The notes below the pieces were generated by a model that ran no database searches, had not been told where the DNA came from, and saw only the letters and a list, made by a program, of their open reading frames with translations. Both the position numbers and the translations under genes were made by a program. From Streptomyces purpureus (lineage in GTDB: Bacteria > Actinomycetota > Actinomycetes > Streptomycetales > Streptomycetaceae), in NCBI RefSeq assembly GCF_014648195.1, contig NZ_BMQQ01000021.1, positions 44,669-108,668 on the forward strand: a stretch of 64,000 bases of DNA, read 5' to 3'. Position 1 is the stretch's first letter. Every line of letters starts with the position of its first letter. Positions 34,215 through 41,782 of the stretch are shown here, piece after piece.

Positions 34215-34756
34215 TAGAGAAGGTCGCCGTCGCGCCAGTCGAACTGCAGCGGCCCCGCGGCCGGTTCCGGCAGCGGGCGGCCCCCGGGCAGCAGAAAGGT
34301 GGAGTCCTCCTCGTCCGGCAGGTGGACGACGCCCTCGGGGCCCATCGCCTCGATCCGCCCGCGCCACAACCGCCAGCCCCGCGCGGCGTACAGCGAGGCG
34401 CCCTCGTCCGACGCGGACAGCGCGCCGAGGTCGTACGCCCCGGCGATCACCTTCTCCAGCTCCACCATCACCCGACCGCCCAGGCCCTGCCTGCGGCGGT
34501 CGGCGCGTACGGCGACCGCCTCCACATAGCCGGTCCGGTACGCGTGTCCGGCGTGCCGCACCCGCCGCATGACCACGCTGCCGTGCGCGGCGATCCCCCG
34601 CCCGTCCTCGATCCAGGCGTGGATGCCGCCGAGGCCGTGCTCGAAGTCCTCGTCGGCGAAGTCCCCGTCGAAGGCCTCGTCCAGGAAGGCGCGGAGGCGA
34701 GTGAGGGCGGGGGCGGACAGCAGATAGGTGTGGGCGGTGCTCAGTCGGTCGGTCAT
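34214..34756 (-). CDS. GNAT acetyltransferase resembling AAC(2')-I
   Basis: A 180-residue GNAT enzyme whose whole length follows the mycobacterial aminoglycoside 2'-N-acetyltransferase pattern: HGLGGIHAWI, RTGYVEAVAVRADRRRQGLG (acetyl-CoA loop), GAYDLGALSASDEGASLYAA, RGWRLWRG and the C-terminal DWRDGDLL. The size equals the family norm (about 181). Mycobacterial homologues are intrinsic enzymes acetylating aminoglycosides and possibly cell-wall precursors; resistance is not shown by sequence. The ATG at 34756 is used. Divergent from the phospholipid operon. Confidence 0.82.
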   Translation of the reverse strand: MTDRLSTAHTYLLSAPALTRLRAFLDEAFDGDFADEDFEHGLGGIHAWIEDGRGIAAHGSVVMRRVRHAGHAYRTGYVEAVAVRADRRRQGLGGRVMVELEKVIAGAYDLGALSASDEGASLYAARGWRLWRGRIEAMGPEGVVHLPDEEDSTFLLPGGRPLPEPAAGPLQFDWRDGDLL

Positions 34757-34779
34757 GTGCGCCACTCTCACAGTTCAGG

Positions 34780-34799
34780 TACTCAGCCGCAGTTGAGTA
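34780..34799. promoter_or_regulatory. Inverted repeat between acetyltransferase and lipid operon
   Basis: TACTCA (34780-34785) and TGAGTA (34794-34799), 8 bases apart, lie in the 88-base divergent promoter region and may serve both directions. Confidence 0.35.
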
Positions 34800-34844
34800 T
34801 CCGGGGCGTGGTGAGGAATCGGCCGGCGGCCGAGAGTGGGGCGT

Positions 34845-35417
34845 ATGAACGGCCTCTACGCTCTCAAGCCCTGGTACGCGGACCGGCTCGCCGGTGTCCG
34901 TACCGCGCTCGCCCGCCGCGAGGTGTCTCCCGACACCCTCACCGCGGCCGGTGTGCTGTGCGCCGCGGCGGCGGCCGCCGTCCTCGCGTACGTCCCGGCG
35001 CCGCCCGCCGCCCTGCCGGTGGCCGCGCTGCTGGCGGCCCGGCTCGGCTTCGCCAAACTCGACGGGGCCCTGGCCCGGGACACCGGCCGTACGACCCGGC
35101 GGGGCGCGGTCCTCAACGAACTGGGCGACCGGGCCGCCGATCTGGCCGTCCTGGCCGGTTTCCTCGCGCTCGCCCCGCTGTGGCTGGTGGCCGTCGCCGC
35201 GCTCGCCGCGACCCTGCCGTCGTGGGTGTCGCTCGCGGGCGCGGCGGCCGGTGCGCCGCGCCTCAACGGCGGACCGGTCGGCAAGACCGAGCGCTGCCTG
35301 CTCGTCGTCGTGGCGGCGGCCACCGGCTGGGCCGTCCCGGTCCTGGCCGTCATCGCGGCCGGCTCGGCGCTCACCGCGCTGGTGCGGCTCGCCCGGATCT
35401 GGCGGGAGCTGGCATGA
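34845..35417 (+). CDS. CDP-alcohol phosphatidyltransferase-like protein, degenerate motif
   Basis: A 190-residue integral membrane protein of the CDP-alcohol phosphotransferase family. The signature D-x2-DG-x2-AR-x8-G-x3-D-x3-D aligns without gaps as A70-KL-D73-G74-AL-A77-R78-(8)-G87-AVL-N91-ELG-D95. Asp1 is Ala and Asp3 is Asn, while Asp2 and Asp4 remain. About five or six TM segments are visible. The ATG at 34845 follows GTGGGG. It is the first gene of a three-gene operon coupled by ATGA and GTGA overlaps. Whether it is still catalytic is doubtful. Confidence 0.82.
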   Translation: MNGLYALKPWYADRLAGVRTALARREVSPDTLTAAGVLCAAAAAAVLAYVPAPPAALPVAALLAARLGFAKLDGALARDTGRTTRRGAVLNELGDRAADLAVLAGFLALAPLWLVAVAALAATLPSWVSLAGAAAGAPRLNGGPVGKTERCLLVVVAAATGWAVPVLAVIAAGSALTALVRLARIWRELA

Positions 35418-36250
35418 GCGGGGTGGGGGCGGCGCTGCCGCTGGTGGCGGGGGCGCTCGGCGCGGGCGGGGTCGCGGTGGCGGCGCTGCCGGCCCGGGTC
35501 CGGATGCGGGACGAGCTGCGCAGGCGCTGGCGGACCTGGGCGCTGGCCGCGCCGGTCTTCCTCGGCGCGCTGCACCTGGGCGGCGGCGGGGCGTTCGCGC
35601 TGGCCGCGGCGCTCGGAGTGATCGCGGTGGGCGAGTACGTACGGATGGCGGGCCTGCGCCCGGCCGACCACGCGCTCCTCGTAGCCGCCGGGTGCGGGCT
35701 TCCCGCGCTGGCCTGGCTGGCGCCGGATCTGCTGGACGTACGGGCGGCGGGCCTGCTGCTGGTGGCGGCTGCGCTGCCGCCGCTGCTGTCCGGCGACACG
35801 GCGGGCGGGTTCACCCGCGCGGCCAGGACGTCGTTCGGCGTGCTGTGGATCGTGGTGCCGCTGACGGGTCTGGTCCTGCTCGGCGACACGGCGGTGGCGG
35901 TGGGCCTCGCGGTGGCGCTCGGCGACGTCGGCGCCTGGTGCGGCGGGACCCTGCTCGGCCGCCGGGGCCCGCTGGCCCGTCCGCTCTCCCCGCACTCCCC
36001 GAACAAGACCTGGGCCGGCGTGGCGGGCGCGTCGGCGGCGACCGCCCTGGCCCTGCTGGCCGTCGGCGCGTTCACACCGGGCCTGTGGGCGGCGGTGCTG
36101 ACCGGCGGGGTGCTGGGTGACCTGCTCGAATCGATGGTGAAGCGGGAGGCCGGGGTGAAGGACGCGGGCAGCTGGCTGCCGGGCTTCGGCGGCCTGCTGG
36201 ACCGGATCGACTCGCTGCTGCCGGCGCTGCTGCTGGCGGTGATCCTGTGA
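35414..36250 (+). CDS. CdsA-like phosphatidate cytidylyltransferase
   Basis: A 278-residue polytopic membrane protein making CDP-diacylglycerol in characterised relatives. The C-terminal signature is nearly complete: S-MV-KR-EAGV-KD-AGSWLPG-F-GG-LLDR-I-D, with Phe in place of the usual His of PGHGG. The GDVGAWCGG segment carries an additional conserved Asp. Overlaps the preceding gene by ATGA and the following by GTGA. It is probably a paralogue of the housekeeping CdsA, which is not in this window. Confidence 0.85.
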   Translation: MSGVGAALPLVAGALGAGGVAVAALPARVRMRDELRRRWRTWALAAPVFLGALHLGGGGAFALAAALGVIAVGEYVRMAGLRPADHALLVAAGCGLPALAWLAPDLLDVRAAGLLLVAAALPPLLSGDTAGGFTRAARTSFGVLWIVVPLTGLVLLGDTAVAVGLAVALGDVGAWCGGTLLGRRGPLARPLSPHSPNKTWAGVAGASAATALALLAVGAFTPGLWAAVLTGGVLGDLLESMVKREAGVKDAGSWLPGFGGLLDRIDSLLPALLLAVIL

Positions 36251-37578
36251 ACGGCACGCGGGGTGGGGGCGCGGCTGCGGACGGCGGCGGCGCGCGGGGC
36301 TTGGGCGCGACATCGGACGGCGCTGGAGCCCTGGACCGACAGGCCGCCGTAGGCGGCGACCCTGTGGACGGCGCGCGAGGCGGCGGCGTTACGGCTCCGG
36401 TCGGCGCCGGCGCGCGGCGGTCGTACCTGTGCGCGGCGCTGCGCCGTGCCCTGTGGTGGGTGGTGCTGACGTTGACCGGTGGGGTGGAGCGGCGGGGGCG
36501 GCTGCCCCGGACCGGGTGTGTCGTGGTCGCCAACCATTCCTCGCACGCCGACACCGCCGCGCTGCTCGCCGCCCTCGACGCCCGGCACGCGCCGGCGATC
36601 GGCGCGGCCGCCGACTACTGGTTCGCCTCGCCCTGGCGGCGCCGGATCTGCCGGCGCCTGGCGGCCGGGTTCCCGGTGCGGCGTACCGGCGGTGGCATGG
36701 GCGACCTGCTCGCCCACGTCGACGCGCTGCGCGCCGGCCGCGCGGTCGTCCTCTTCCCCGAGGGCACCCGGCGCCCGGACGGCGAGGTCGGTTCCTTCCA
36801 CCGGGGCGCGCTGGTCCTCGCCGAGCGGGCGGGCGTCCCCGTCGTACCGGTCGGCATCGCGGGTACGGACCGGCTGCTGCCCAAGCACGGCCGGCTGCGT
36901 TCGGCCGTGGTCCGGGTGCGGATCGGCGAGCCGCTGCCGCCGACGGCCACCCCGCAGGAGGCGCGCGACGCGGTCGCGGCCCTGCACGCCCGTACCCGTG
37001 CGGAGACGCTGCGGGACTCGGCCGCGCGCCGCCGGGTGGCGGCCGTGGCTAGCTCCCGGCTGGGGCCGCCGCTCGCCTTCGCCTGGGCCTTCGCCGAGGC
37101 GCTGAGCTGGCCGCTGATGCCGGAGCTGCTGCTCGGGATCGCCTGTGTCGCGGCGCCGCGCCGGGCGCTCACGCTGTCGCTTTCGGCGCTGGCGGGCAGC
37201 GTGGTCGGGGGGCTCCTCGCCCTCCATCTGGCCGCCGGCGGCCTGCATCTGCCGGCGCCGCTCACGACCGACAGGATGCGCGCGGAGGTCCGCGCCGAGC
37301 TGTCGGCGGAGGGTGCGGCGGCCGTACGCCACCAGCCGTGGAACGGCATTCCGTTCAAGGTGTACGGGGCGGAGGCCGGCCGGTCCGGGACCGGGACGGC
37401 GCAGTGGCTGGCCGAGGCGTCCCGGGCGCGGGGGGCGCGTACGGTCTCGGTGGGGCTGGCGTTCGGCGCGTTCGGGCTGCTGATGCGGAGGTACCGGCGG
37501 TTCTACGGGGTGTATCTGGTGCTGCTGGGCGGCGGGTTCACGCTGGGGCTTTCGCTGATCGTCGCGGGCTGGCGCTGA
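36247..37578 (+). CDS. PlsC acyltransferase fused to a VTT/YqaA-like membrane domain
   Basis: A 443-residue fusion. A Gly/Ala-rich disordered N-terminus (1-58) precedes a 1-acylglycerol-3-phosphate acyltransferase domain with the catalytic NHSSHAD (H-x4-D, near 95) and FPEGTR (near 170). From about residue 275 a membrane domain follows (FAWAFAEALSWPLMPELLLG, SLSALAGSVVGGLLALHLA, PWNGIPFKVYGAEAG and two further TMs) resembling YqaA/SNARE-associated (DedA-like) proteins. Start GTG 36247 overlaps the CdsA-like stop. It likely acylates a lysophospholipid, with the membrane domain possibly moving lipid. Confidence 0.8.
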   Translation: MNGTRGGGAAADGGGARGLGATSDGAGALDRQAAVGGDPVDGARGGGVTAPVGAGARRSYLCAALRRALWWVVLTLTGGVERRGRLPRTGCVVVANHSSHADTAALLAALDARHAPAIGAAADYWFASPWRRRICRRLAAGFPVRRTGGGMGDLLAHVDALRAGRAVVLFPEGTRRPDGEVGSFHRGALVLAERAGVPVVPVGIAGTDRLLPKHGRLRSAVVRVRIGEPLPPTATPQEARDAVAALHARTRAETLRDSAARRRVAAVASSRLGPPLAFAWAFAEALSWPLMPELLLGIACVAAPRRALTLSLSALAGSVVGGLLALHLAAGGLHLPAPLTTDRMRAEVRAELSAEGAAAVRHQPWNGIPFKVYGAEAGRSGTGTAQWLAEASRARGARTVSVGLAFGAFGLLMRRYRRFYGVYLVLLGGGFTLGLSLIVAGWR

Positions 37579-37679
37579 CCCGCGGGGGCCGGCCGCCGGC
37601 TTCGCGCCGCCGCGCCGTTTTCGGCCGCCTCGGTGCGAAGCCCTCGCCCCAGGGGGCGGCGGCTCCGCAGACTCGTGCC

Positions 37680-38384
37680 ATGTCACCCATCACCGAAGAG
37701 CGTTGGACGCCCACCCATGGCGATCCCTACCGGCCCGTCCCCTACCGCCCCGAGCGGATGCCCGCGGAGGAATCCCTCGCGCGGGCGGCGGAGCTGTGTG
37801 CGCGGATGCGGGAGCGGCGTACGGTACGGCAGTTCTCCCCCGACCCGGTCCCGGACCAGGTGGTGCGCGACGCGATCGCCTGCGCGGCGACGGCCCCGTC
37901 CGGAGCCCACCAGCAGCCGTGGACCTTCGTACTGGTGAAGAACCCCGAGGTACGGCGCGCGATCCGGGAGGCGGCGGAGCGGGAGGAGGAGATCAGTTAC
38001 GACGGGCGGCTCGGCGAGGAGTGGCTGGCGGCGCTGCGGCCGCTCGGCACGGACGCCGTGAAGACGCACCTGACCGACGCACCGGCCCTGATTGTGGTCT
38101 TCCAGCAGCGCTACTGGCTCGGCGAGGACGGCAGCAGGCGCAAGCACTACTACGTGGACGAGTCGGTCGGGATAGCCGTCGGGATGCTGCTCTCGGCGCT
38201 GCATCTGTCGGGGCTCGCGGGGCTGGTGCACACACCGAGTCCGATGCGCTTCCTGTCGCAGGTGCTGGGGCGGCCGGAGAACGAGAAGGCGTTCGCGGTG
38301 ATTCCGGTGGGGTATCCGGCGGACGACTGCGAGGTGCCCGACCTCGTACGGAAGTCCTTGGATCAGGTACTCGTCGAAATCTAA
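37680..38384 (+). CDS. Nitroreductase-fold flavoprotein of the iodotyrosine deiodinase type
   Basis: A 234-residue FMN protein that follows mammalian iodotyrosine deiodinase along its length: RRTVRQFSPDPVP (FMN arginines), TAPSGAHQQPWTFVLVK, EEEISYDGRLGEEW, HYYVDESVGIAVGMLLSALH, LGRPENEKAFAVIPVGYPAD. The three residues that clamp the halotyrosine zwitterion (Glu157, Tyr161, Lys182 in human) are present as Glu103, Tyr107 and Lys128 with identical spacing. A reductive dehalogenase of halotyrosine or halophenol is therefore likely. The ATG at 37680 has a weak ribosome site. An alpha/beta hydrolase of haloalkane dehalogenase type follows. Confidence 0.85.
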   Translation: MSPITEERWTPTHGDPYRPVPYRPERMPAEESLARAAELCARMRERRTVRQFSPDPVPDQVVRDAIACAATAPSGAHQQPWTFVLVKNPEVRRAIREAAEREEEISYDGRLGEEWLAALRPLGTDAVKTHLTDAPALIVVFQQRYWLGEDGSRRKHYYVDESVGIAVGMLLSALHLSGLAGLVHTPSPMRFLSQVLGRPENEKAFAVIPVGYPADDCEVPDLVRKSLDQVLVEI

Positions 38385-38472
38385 CCCCTTAAGACGCATT
38401 GACAGGTTACGTACGGCGACGGTTGACTGAGGCCGCGCCGCCTTAACCAGTCATGCACACATAAGGGGTTAG
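38381..38472. repeat. Inverted repeat bracketing the IYD-hydrolase gap
   Basis: CTAACCCCTTA (38381-38391, containing the TAA stop of the flavoprotein) and TAAGGGGTTAG (38462-38472, containing the AAGGGG ribosome site of the next gene) are perfect 11-base inverted copies. TTGACA (38399-38404) and TTGACT (38423-38428) lie between them. Pairing in a readthrough mRNA would hide the hydrolase ribosome site. Confidence 0.6.
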
Positions 38473-38474
38473 AG

Positions 38475-39365
38475 ATGATGGCCGTACAGGCGATCCACCA
38501 CCGCACCGTCGCCGTCCGCGGCCACGAGATCTTCTACCGGGAGGCCGGGGCCGCGGACGCGCCGGTGCTGCTTCTGCTGCACGGCTTCCCCACGAGCTCG
38601 TACATGTTCCGCGACCTGATCCCCCGCCTCGCCGGCCGCTACCGCGTCATCGCCCCCGACCACCTGGGCTTCGGCCACTCCGCGGCCCCCTCGGCCAAGG
38701 AGTTCCCCTACACCTTCGCCGAACTGGCCGCCCTCACCGGCGAGTTCACCGAGCGGCTGGGCCTCGACCGGTTCGCCCTCTACATCCAGGACTACGGCGC
38801 CCCGATCGGCCTGCGCCTCGCACTCGCCCACCCCGAACGCATCACCGCGATCGTCACCCAGAACGGCAACGCCTACGACGAGGGCCTCGGCACCGAGGCC
38901 TGGGCGCCGGTCCGGGCCCTGATCGCCGAGCGCACACCGCGCACGGAGGAGCCGGTCCGTGCGATCCGCTCCTTGGAGGGCATCCGCCGGCAGTACGAAA
39001 CCGGCGTCCCGCCCCGCTACCGCTCCCTGCTGAACCCGGACGCCTGGCACCACGACGCCGCCCTGATGACCCGTGACGGCCAGGACGGCATCCAGCTCGA
39101 CCTGATCGCGGACTACGGCTCCAACTTCGCGCTCTACCCCGCCTTCCACGAGTACTTCCGCCGGAGCCAGGTCCCGCTGCTCGCCGTCTGGGGCGAGGGC
39201 GACGAGGTGTTCGTACCGGCGGGCGCGCAGGCGTTCCGCCGAGACCTCCCGGCCGCGGAGATCCACCTGCTGCCCACCGGCCACTTCGCCCTGGAGACCC
39301 ACGCCCCGGCGATCGCCGCGCTCATGGACGACTTCCTCGGCCGGACTGTCGGACGCGCTGTATAG
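38475..39365 (+). CDS. Alpha/beta hydrolase, haloalkane dehalogenase/epoxide hydrolase type
   Basis: A 296-residue alpha/beta hydrolase. The oxyanion motif is LLLLHGFPTSSYMF (about 32-45) and the nucleophile elbow LYIQDYGAPIG (near 110) has Asp, not Ser, as the nucleophile, which places it with haloalkane dehalogenases and epoxide hydrolases. The late acid/His region is WGEGDEVFVP and LPTGHFALETH. Halide-binding tryptophan next to the Asp is Tyr here, which favours an epoxide or other substrate. Starts at ATG 38475 (38478 equally possible). Confidence 0.85.
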   Translation: MMAVQAIHHRTVAVRGHEIFYREAGAADAPVLLLLHGFPTSSYMFRDLIPRLAGRYRVIAPDHLGFGHSAAPSAKEFPYTFAELAALTGEFTERLGLDRFALYIQDYGAPIGLRLALAHPERITAIVTQNGNAYDEGLGTEAWAPVRALIAERTPRTEEPVRAIRSLEGIRRQYETGVPPRYRSLLNPDAWHHDAALMTRDGQDGIQLDLIADYGSNFALYPAFHEYFRRSQVPLLAVWGEGDEVFVPAGAQAFRRDLPAAEIHLLPTGHFALETHAPAIAALMDDFLGRTVGRAV

Positions 39366-39403
39366 GGTGAACGGAATCGCGCATGTCTCAACGGGGGGCG
39401 GAT

Positions 39404-39814
39404 ATGGCGTTCGACGACGAGTGGTCGAAGATCAAGACCGATTCGACGGGCATGAGGCTCAACCAGCTCGACGGTGGCGGAGGGGGCGGCACGGACCGGC
39501 CGGACCTGAAGACCGCGCCGACCGAGAAGAAGGCCGCGGCCAAGGTCATCCAGGACATCCTGGAACCGGAAACCCGGACCGCGGGCGACCACGCCGATGC
39601 GACGACGACAGCGGCGAAGACGGCGCTCGCGGGCTGGCAGACGGCGTCCGCGCTCAAGACCGTCGAGGACACCTGGGCCGGCCAGGTGAAGATGCTCCTC
39701 GGCCGCCTCGCGGGCGAGAAGGCCGCGCTCAGCGGCTCCGGATTCGCCTTCCAGGCACAGGAGTTGAAGACACGAGACGGATTTGCTCCGCTGGCACCCG
39801 GCCCCAAGGAGTAA
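39404..39814 (+). CDS. WXG-like small protein, function unknown
   Basis: A 136-residue, mostly helical protein beginning MAFDDEWSKIKTDSTGMRLN, with a Gly run (GGGGGG) and then helices carrying a W-x-G (TVEDTWAGQVKMLLGRL). It resembles the WXG100-like partners found with type VII secretion substrates in actinobacteria, but I cannot name a family. The ATG at 39404 is preceded by GGGGGGCGG; 39383 is an in-frame alternative. It lies 6 bases before the next gene. Confidence 0.7.
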   Translation: MAFDDEWSKIKTDSTGMRLNQLDGGGGGGTDRPDLKTAPTEKKAAAKVIQDILEPETRTAGDHADATTTAAKTALAGWQTASALKTVEDTWAGQVKMLLGRLAGEKAALSGSGFAFQAQELKTRDGFAPLAPGPKE

Positions 39815-39820
39815 CGCGCC

Positions 39821-41263
39821 GTGCTCACGTACCACGAGGTCCTGACCACCGACTTCGCCAAGCTGACCGCCGCGGCCACCGCCTGGGAAGCCATGGCGGA
39901 CAAGTTCGAGACGCTGGAGACGACGTACGAGAAGAAGGTGCAGTCGACGACGACCAGCGGGGTGTGGCTCGGCCAGGCCCAGCAGGTTGCCGGACCGAAC
40001 TTCGCCGTCACGCGCAACGAGTACAACAGCGCCCAGATCCAGGCGCGGGCCGTGGCCATGCTGCTGAGAGAGGCGGACAAGCTCTTCAGCGAGCTCAGGG
40101 GCAAGGTGAAGGCGGCGGTCGCCGAGGCCGAGGCGGCCGGGATGAAGGTGAGCGAGGGTGGGGTCGCCTCTTTCGACGTCTCCAAGGTCGACGCGCAGGA
40201 CGCGCGCGCCATCCGGCACGACCCGGACCTCCCGGAGGTCGAGCGTGCCTGGACCCGGAAGATCCAGCAGGCGGTGGACGCGTTCGACGAGGCGGATCAG
40301 GGCGTGAAGCTCGCCCTGGTCGACGCGGTGACGGACACCAACTGGCGGGACGGCACGTTCGGCGGCTTCAATGGCAGCCGCCCGTACTCCTCCCTGAAGG
40401 AGGCCGCCGCGGCGGAGAACATGCCGAAGGACCCCACGAAGGTCGCGGAGTGGTGGAGCAAACTGGATCCGGTGACACGCGGGATCCTGCTGGAGGAGCG
40501 GGGCGAGGAGCTGCGGAAGGCGGGAATCCTCAATCCGTACCACTACAAGTGGTCCTCACCGGACCCGGGCGCCGGCGCGTTCGGGGTGGAGGAGCCCACG
40601 GCCCGTGACTACTGGATCCTCAGCCAGGCCAAGCTCTTGGAGGGCGGCGGCGACCTCATGGGGCAGAACGGCGCCAGCCGCAATATGTCCCACTACCTGA
40701 GCGCCTCGGGAAAGCCGCTGACCGTGGACGTGGACCGGTTCCTGCACGACGAGCCGCAGCTCGGCGCCTCCATCACCACCAATCATTTGGATCTCAACCA
40801 GGCCGCCTGGCGCCAGCAGGCCCTGGACGCCTACGAGAAATCAGGCGGCAAGCCCGTGGCGATCCCGGTGGAGAGCAAGGCGACCGGACAGCAGCTGCAG
40901 CCCGGAACGGAGTGGTACCACGCCATCAACGGCCACCAGCAGAGCGTCTCCGGAGTGGTGTCCGTGACGCCCGGAGCCGACGGCAAGCCCAAGGTCTCCC
41001 TCGACTACCAGGTCAACGTCTGGGACCGCTACAACTGGGACAAGGGCAAAGGCATCGACATCGGGCCCTGGCACATCCCGGACGAGGACATGGCCCGGCT
41101 TCACAAGACCGGCCTGGCGCAGGAGTACGACATGCGAGGCTCCAGCTCCGTGCGCCACCAGGATCTCACCGAGCCTCCGGGCCCCGCTTCAGTGCCCGAG
41201 GTCGACCCGGGGCGCGACGGCACGCGCAAGGATCCCGAGCGTGGGCGGGAGGAGAACCGATGA
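39821..41263 (+). CDS. Large WXG-like protein with unassigned C-terminal domain
   Basis: A 480-residue protein. The N-terminal 110 residues are helical with a W-x-G turn (TSGVWLGQAQQVAG, near 48), as in WXG/LXG substrate N-termini. A helical middle region follows and then a globular C-terminal domain (WYHAINGHQQSVSGVVSV, NVWDRYNWDKGKGIDIGPWH, LHKTGLAQEYDMRG), a pattern seen at the ends of polymorphic-toxin-like and surface proteins. No catalytic motif can be named. AAGGAG precedes GTG 39821. The stop overlaps the lipoprotein gene (ATGA). Confidence 0.65.
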   Translation: MLTYHEVLTTDFAKLTAAATAWEAMADKFETLETTYEKKVQSTTTSGVWLGQAQQVAGPNFAVTRNEYNSAQIQARAVAMLLREADKLFSELRGKVKAAVAEAEAAGMKVSEGGVASFDVSKVDAQDARAIRHDPDLPEVERAWTRKIQQAVDAFDEADQGVKLALVDAVTDTNWRDGTFGGFNGSRPYSSLKEAAAAENMPKDPTKVAEWWSKLDPVTRGILLEERGEELRKAGILNPYHYKWSSPDPGAGAFGVEEPTARDYWILSQAKLLEGGGDLMGQNGASRNMSHYLSASGKPLTVDVDRFLHDEPQLGASITTNHLDLNQAAWRQQALDAYEKSGGKPVAIPVESKATGQQLQPGTEWYHAINGHQQSVSGVVSVTPGADGKPKVSLDYQVNVWDRYNWDKGKGIDIGPWHIPDEDMARLHKTGLAQEYDMRGSSSVRHQDLTEPPGPASVPEVDPGRDGTRKDPERGREENR

Positions 41264-41781
41264 TCCGCTCCGCCCGCGCGCGTCGGGCCGCCTCCGCCAT
41301 CCTCCTCGCTTGCGCCCTGCTCGGCGGCAGCGTCGCCTGCTCCGCGGCATCGGACGCGCCCGTCGAGGGGCGCGACTGGAAGTGGGACGAGAAAGCGGGG
41401 GCGGCCGAGGCCGCCGCGTTCATGGAGGTCGACGTTCCTGCGGGGGCCACCGAGGTGAAGGGGGCCGTGAAGCTGGTTCCGCAGGACGAGATCCGGCTGC
41501 TGTCGTTCGTCACCACCCGCAAGGCGGCGGAGGAGCTCGGGCGGCAGTTCGAGGCGCGGGCGCCGCTTCGGGTGCGGCCGGCCAGGAGTCCGGGGGCCCA
41601 GGACAGCCCGGACTTCGCCCATCTCGGGCTGCCCGAGCCGGAGACCCTGAAGGGGGTGCGCTGGGCCGGGGTCTGTCCGGCCTGCGAGACGGACGAGCGC
41701 CGTGCCTCCGTCCAGTGGATCGAGATCTCTCTCCAGGCACTGGACGGAGACCGGACGAGGGTCTATCTCACCGCCTGGTGA
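41260..41781 (+). CDS. Lipoprotein, partner of the WXG-like protein
   Basis: A 173-residue secreted protein: charged N-region MIRSARARRAASAIL, hydrophobic core and a lipobox GSVAC with Cys27 as lipidation site. The mature part has no named domain (EVKGAVKLVPQDEIRLLSFV, PETLKGVRWAGVCPACETD with two Cys three apart). Coupled by a 4-base overlap to the preceding gene with GGAGGAG upstream; it may bind or neutralise that protein outside the cell. It ends 1 base from the convergent protease stop. Confidence 0.75.
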   Translation: MIRSARARRAASAILLACALLGGSVACSAASDAPVEGRDWKWDEKAGAAEAAAFMEVDVPAGATEVKGAVKLVPQDEIRLLSFVTTRKAAEELGRQFEARAPLRVRPARSPGAQDSPDFAHLGLPEPETLKGVRWAGVCPACETDERRASVQWIEISLQALDGDRTRVYLTAW

Positions 41782-41782
41782 G

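Noticed and set aside
37598..37642. GGCTTCGC/GCGAAGCC arms after the PlsC gene as terminator
   Set aside because: Only 8 bp with a 29-base loop and no T-run; too weak to call.
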